Origin: Lates calcarifer
Lineage: Eukaryota; Chordata; Actinopteri; Centropomidae
NCBI RefSeq assembly: GCF_001640805.2
Contig: NC_066837.1
Coordinates: 21,941,341 to 22,005,340, forward strand
Reading direction: 5' to 3'
Length of the DNA stretch: 64,000 nucleotides
The position numbers and the translations under genes are program-made. The notes beneath the pieces are model-generated. The model did not search any database and was not told the DNA's origin. It saw nothing but the letters and a program-made list of their open reading frames with translations. Shown piece after piece: positions 59,646 through 64,000 of this stretch (position 1 is its first letter; the number at the start of each line of letters is the position of its first letter).

Positions 59646-61757
59646 AGCTTGAACATGGGTGCTGATAAAAGTGACCATAACTTGAAGTTTTGGTCATTAC
59701 CAATAAGATCCTATATTTTACTCATGGGAGGACAGATATTTATCATGCAGGAGGACATGACGTTTACCAGTGTTGACCACTGGAATAATAAAATGCTATT
59801 GTGTTTTCTAATCTTGTGTGGATTGAGATTGTTGTTTGCCAGCCTCTACACTTGTGTTGAAGTTAAAGGAGGCGACTGGAGTCAGCGTGTCATCACAGAA
59901 GGTTCAACTTATAAAGGGTGGGATGTTTTATGACCAGAATCCTTGTACTGATTTCTTAACAGGCTTCTCTGATGCAACTGTGCAAAATCAGATACACGCA
60001 CACATCTGCTAAATGTACAAACATGGATTCTGCATGTATTTGTTTTTCTTTCTCTGGGTCTCTTATGAAATCTAAAGAACAATAACCTCTTTAAGAGAGC
60101 ACAGTTCTGATACATAAACACACAAAAAAAGTTTATTTTACCTCACAGAGTGTGGAGTTTTTCTGCCCAAAGGTAAACAGACCTTTCTCCACAAAATCTC
60201 CCCCAGTGTTTCCTGGGTCAGAGAGGTGGTCTGCCTTACTGCAAATCTGGCCACAGAAGTTTGTAGAGAAGCAGCAGTGATGGTAAAAAAAAAAAAAAAA
60301 AAAAAAAAAGTTCTGCCAAAGTTTTATTTTCACTACATTTGTTTTATTATCATAGACTGAACATAAAGTCCTGCAGTGGTGTGGATGCACAGAATCCAGT
60401 TAGGCTTGGATTCAGCCCAGACATTCAGGTCTGAGGTAAAAACCCCAGACCTCTGCCTCCACAGTGGAGTGCTGTGTAGGGGCTGAGAAAAATATCACTT
60501 CCACTTAGCACATAGTCTCCACCTAGACCTCTTTTCCCTCTCTGTGTTGCCACACACAAACACTTAACCTGTCTTCTTCAAAGATGCGATTCTTTGCAGC
60601 ACTGCTGCAACTACTTAATCTGATTTATTGTAATTGTCTATAGAAGGCAAAACAATGCATTTTTTTACATTACATTTTCCTAAAACCCAAAGTGATACAT
60701 TCAGATAGTCTTTTTTTGTCTATAACTGAAAGACATTCAGTTTACTTTCATTGTGTTCATGTGCGTTTATCTATTCATCACCAACAGTGTATCTTCCTGT
60801 GTTTGAGGGTTTTGTTTCTTTGTTTTTCTTGATTTTTAGCCATGCTGGCAGGCAAGCAATGGCACCAACATGGTCCGTGGGTATCTGTAGCACAGTTCAC
60901 TACTTTGGACCAAACAAGAATATCTCACAAACTAAAAGGGTAGGTTCCCATGATATTTTGTTCATATACCCATATATACAAACACTTTTCCTATAGTGCC
61001 ACCATATGTTGACGAATGTGGTTTTGAGCTAAATGTCATGATTTACATTGTCACAAACAAATTGATGGATTGCCATGAAATTTGGTGCAGATACTCACAA
61101 CCTCTGCTCACTGTGCCTTTTGCGATGTACTGTATTTGAGTGAAACATCAGGCTTGACAGTTCTTTGTTGACACTCAAATTGAAAGTATATGAAGTCATG
61201 GAGCTGTAAGGTGCTTTGGACAAATGTTCACCAAATGGACTCCATATATTTCAGAATGTAACGAATCAAAGTGAGTTGTTTAAGTAAGACCACGCTCTGT
61301 CTAATACTTCCTGTCTCCTTTACCCACTCTGCCCTTGTGATAAAGCACTTGGTAGGTGATCAGAGTGAGCTCTAATGGAGAATCTATGAAAGAGACTGAG
61401 GAAGAGAGTAAACAGAGCTTTACTCTGTGTTTACACTCTGTCTCTCTGCAGACATCAGACCTGATAACACACACACACACACAATGAATGACCCTGACCC
61501 TGGAGCCTGCTTGCCCTCACTGGTCAAATAAACCTGCACGTGTATAGGAAAAAAGTGCACACATACACACACACACACAAACACACGCTCATACAGCTGC
61601 ATGTCCTCTGGCAGTGCAGCAGATAAGGGAGAGAGATAAGAGTTGGGTGTGTTTGGGTGAACAGAGCTCGCAGAGGTCAGACACTGAAGGCTTTTTCATT
61701 CACATGGAACGTTACCACATTCCTTTGTTTGAACATATCTGTCTTTCTCCAAGTAAG

Positions 61758-61759
<2 letters not shown>

Positions 61760-61819
<60 letters not shown>
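61760..61819. repeat. (GT)n microsatellite
   Basis: About 30 uninterrupted GT units. Confidence 0.95.
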
Positions 61820-61820
<1 letters not shown>

Positions 61821-62374
61821 ACTGAAAAGAGAGACTGGTAACATGCTGGGGCTATGCTGCCCCATTTTTCCCAGTTTTACTGCTCCTGTAGTTCCTGCCC
61901 TCTTCCTTTCTAAGGCAGCATGAAGTTATGAGTAATGTTTTTCCTCCCTCAGCAACTACTGTCAAGCTACCCTGATGCAAAGCACTCAACCTCCCATCAG
62001 ATCCAGTGCAACTACTCAGTCGGCCCCTGTGAATAAATAAAGGTTGTCTAAAAGAGAGAGGAGTGTGCTGCTCACGAGTAACACAGAAACTAAGGTCGCT
62101 AAGGTTGAAATCAGAGATAGAGGAATGTGTGTATGTGGCTCTGTGAGGAAGGAGTGTGTGGACAGACGAAGCGTTCCTTCTGTCAGGCCGCTTGAGAAGA
62201 GCCAGGTGACGGCAGGGGGATAAGGGGAGCAGGTCAGAGGCTCTGCTGCTCTGTAAATACTTCATGTGGTGAAGGAGCACATGAGGTCAAACAGCACATC
62301 AGCAGCTCAGGTCTCCTCTTCAAGCTTCTATTCCTTTTACAGTGAAATTGAATGTATTTAAAATCTGGAGATTT

Positions 62375-62388
62375 TGTGTGTGTGTGTG

Positions 62389-62431
<43 letters not shown>
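62375..62431. repeat. (GT)n microsatellite
   Basis: About 27 GT units with one TGTTGT interruption, running into a G-rich tail. Confidence 0.95.
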
Positions 62432-62433
<2 letters not shown>

Positions 62434-63779
62434 GTGGTGGTGGGTGGGGGGATCAGGGCTGTCATACTTTGTGCAAAGAAACAGCCCATCCTTTCTATAT
62501 GCCAGTCATGCCATTATACATGTTGTTCATCTGTTACTATTTGTCTGGATCCTCTGCAGCTCAGTTAGTCCCTTTTCAGTTTCCTTTGTGGGTCCTTACT
62601 TATCTATAAAGCTTTGACAAATGAAGCACAGCATTTAAACACATTATCAACAGTGCCTCACCATGAAGTGGAACTTTATGCCAGTTTCAGTTCTTCAGTT
62701 ACAGGCTGCTGCTTTAATTTCCCTTATTGCACTTTATCATCAGTTACAATCAGTGAAGATGGAAATGAGTATAATTTATGTTATGACATTCAATTTATAT
62801 AAAATGAGACGAGTGGCTCCTGGCTTAGCCCACTTTAACTGATGGGCCATGCCAGCAGAGAGGCTTCATAAAACAGAACCAGCAGTACTGAAATTCGTTA
62901 TGGAAGCGAGGGTGGTGTGTGGGTGTTTGAGTGTGAGGGGAGGGGAGAGGAGGTGGGGTGTGAGTAAAGGAGTCTGTGTTTCGGTATTTCTCGAAATGCG
63001 TTACATTGCTCTGGCTGTGCGGGGGAATGTGACGAGTCAGTAACATGCTTGCAGTTCCGACTGTTTTCTCACGGGAAAACCGCCCGAGAACCAAACAGGC
63101 GTTTAGAGCACATGTGTGACTTTGTGTTATGTCAGGGGAGCTTTCTTTTCTCCAAGGACAGCCTGATAGGTCGTGGAAATAACACGGCTGTGCTATTACA
63201 GGAATGGTACAGGAGCATTAGCTTATATAATTAACATTGGCTTCAAGGGGTAAAGTCATACTTTAGTCCTGTTCATGCTGCAGCCAGGCAGCGTGCCAAT
63301 GAATAAGCCATATATGTTACCAGTGTAAGAGCGAGACACTGGCTGTTTCAGAGGAGCTGGTGGATGTGTGGAGGGAGTTGTAGAAGTCATAGGATGCTGT
63401 TGCTCCAGACCTGCATGCTGCTCTAATTTTCACTGCGTTAATATGATCCATCTGTTTATGAAGCCAGCAGGCACATGCGCGCACGCGCGCGCGCACACAA
63501 CACTGTAGACTTGTAAGATACTGAATTGAGGAGAACGTATCTAAGAAAACTGTTTGGCAAATAAATGTAGACGTGGCTAAATGCAGTTTGCCACTTATAG
63601 GCCAAGTTCCATTTAATATTTATTTTTTTCATTATGTTGTTCTTTATCGCTCATCACCAGTATCACGAGCTCTAGTGAGAGTTCTGTGCCAACCAGTGGG
63701 TCTAGTTTAATTTGTGTGAAAGTTCGATGATGTTTTTAACTGAAAGCTCAAGGGCTGCATCTCCACACACATCTCTTTG

Positions 63780-63974
63780 GGAAATGTGTGGGAGGGGTTT
63801 GGAGCGACCGCTCGCGTGTCACTCAAGCGGAGTCAGCTGCTGGCACGCGCCCCCGGTGACGTGAGGCGGAGCGCAAGCAGCAGAAGTTTTTTAAACTGTC
63901 TCTGTCGTCCTGCTGCGCGCGCGGACACACACCGCTGCCTTTTTTTCTTTTTTTTTAACAAACCTCTTGTCAAA
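63780..63974 (+). promoter_or_regulatory. Putative promoter of a gene cut by the right edge
   Basis: GC-rich with several CpG (GCACGCGCCCCCGGTGACGT, GCTGCGCGCGCGGAC), the richest CpG stretch of the last 5 kb. It leads to an ATG at 63975. Confidence 0.45.
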
Positions 63975-64000
63975 ATGTTTTTGTGGCTCAGACGTTCAGC
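63975..64000 (+). CDS. Putative start of an unidentified gene, truncated by window end
   Basis: An ATG preceded by CAAA opens MFLWLRRS and runs off the end. In human, METRNL is near B3GNTL1, so a meteorin-like gene is one candidate by linkage only. The eight visible residues cannot support an identification. Confidence 0.3.

Larger units (their letters stand above)
59650..63780. other. Intergenic, repeats only
   Basis: No gene seen. Contents: a poly(A) run at 60287-60309, a fish-repeat phrase at 61070-61100 (GATGGATTGCCATGAAATTT and GGTGCAGATACTC), (GT)n at 61760-61819, (GT)n at 62375-62431, and CGCACGCGCGCGCGCACACA at 63480-63499. Confidence 0.5.

Noticed and set aside
61852..62280. 142-residue minus-strand frame near the right end
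   Set aside because: Low-complexity Ser/Leu/His composition, no recognisable domain and no promoter or exon structure.

Overview
The window is vertebrate genomic DNA, almost certainly from a ray-finned (teleost) fish. The coding sequence is split into many short exons with GT..AG introns. Long (CA/GT)n, (GATA)n and (ATT)n microsatellites are common, and many interspersed repeats are of kinds I associate with fish (DIRS1-like, Tc1/mariner-like, hAT-like, fold-back and MITE sequences). The recognisable genes match a human chromosome 17 set: MYCBPAP next to EPN3 (17q21) and B3GNTL1 (17q25), plus a RASD-type small GTPase.

Layout. 1-4.6 kb: an immune-associated (GIMAP/AIG1) GTPase gene on the minus strand (972-2707) and, just upstream, a gutted tandem copy that keeps a leader exon and a tail but lacks the GTPase domain (3720-4560). 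4.6-8.2 kb: no gene seen. 8.3-9.7 kb: a two-exon RASD (Dexras/Rhes)-like gene on the minus strand with a TATA, E-box and CRE-like promoter. 10.4-22.2 kb: mycbpap on the plus strand, 19 coding exons mapped, with an RFX X-box-like site about 100 bases upstream of the start. 23-26.7 kb: a transposon graveyard holding a broken DIRS1-like retroelement, a tandem repeat, an intronless coiled-coil relic and a fish repeat. 27.2-40.4 kb: epn3 (epsin) on the plus strand, one non-coding exon plus 12 coding exons, frame intact. 40.5-45.8 kb: no gene seen. 46.2-58.6 kb: b3gntl1 on the plus strand, 12 coding exons. 54.8-59.6 kb: a cluster of DNA-transposon-derived elements. 59.6-63.8 kb: no gene seen. 63.8-64.0 kb: a CpG-rich stretch and an ATG that look like the first exon of another plus-strand gene cut by the window edge.

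The genes do not form a pathway; they are separate vertebrate loci in conserved linkage. The most notable observations are three independent single-base (+1) frame breaks in otherwise well-preserved exons (two in mycbpap, one in b3gntl1), the X-box in front of a gene tied to motile cilia, a GIMAP whose first coding exon looks like a signal peptide, and a RASD protein with a long N-terminal extension and an altered switch II. I see no clearly new biological system. Splice sites and reading frames were worked out by eye, and family assignments rest on remembered family features, not on a search.
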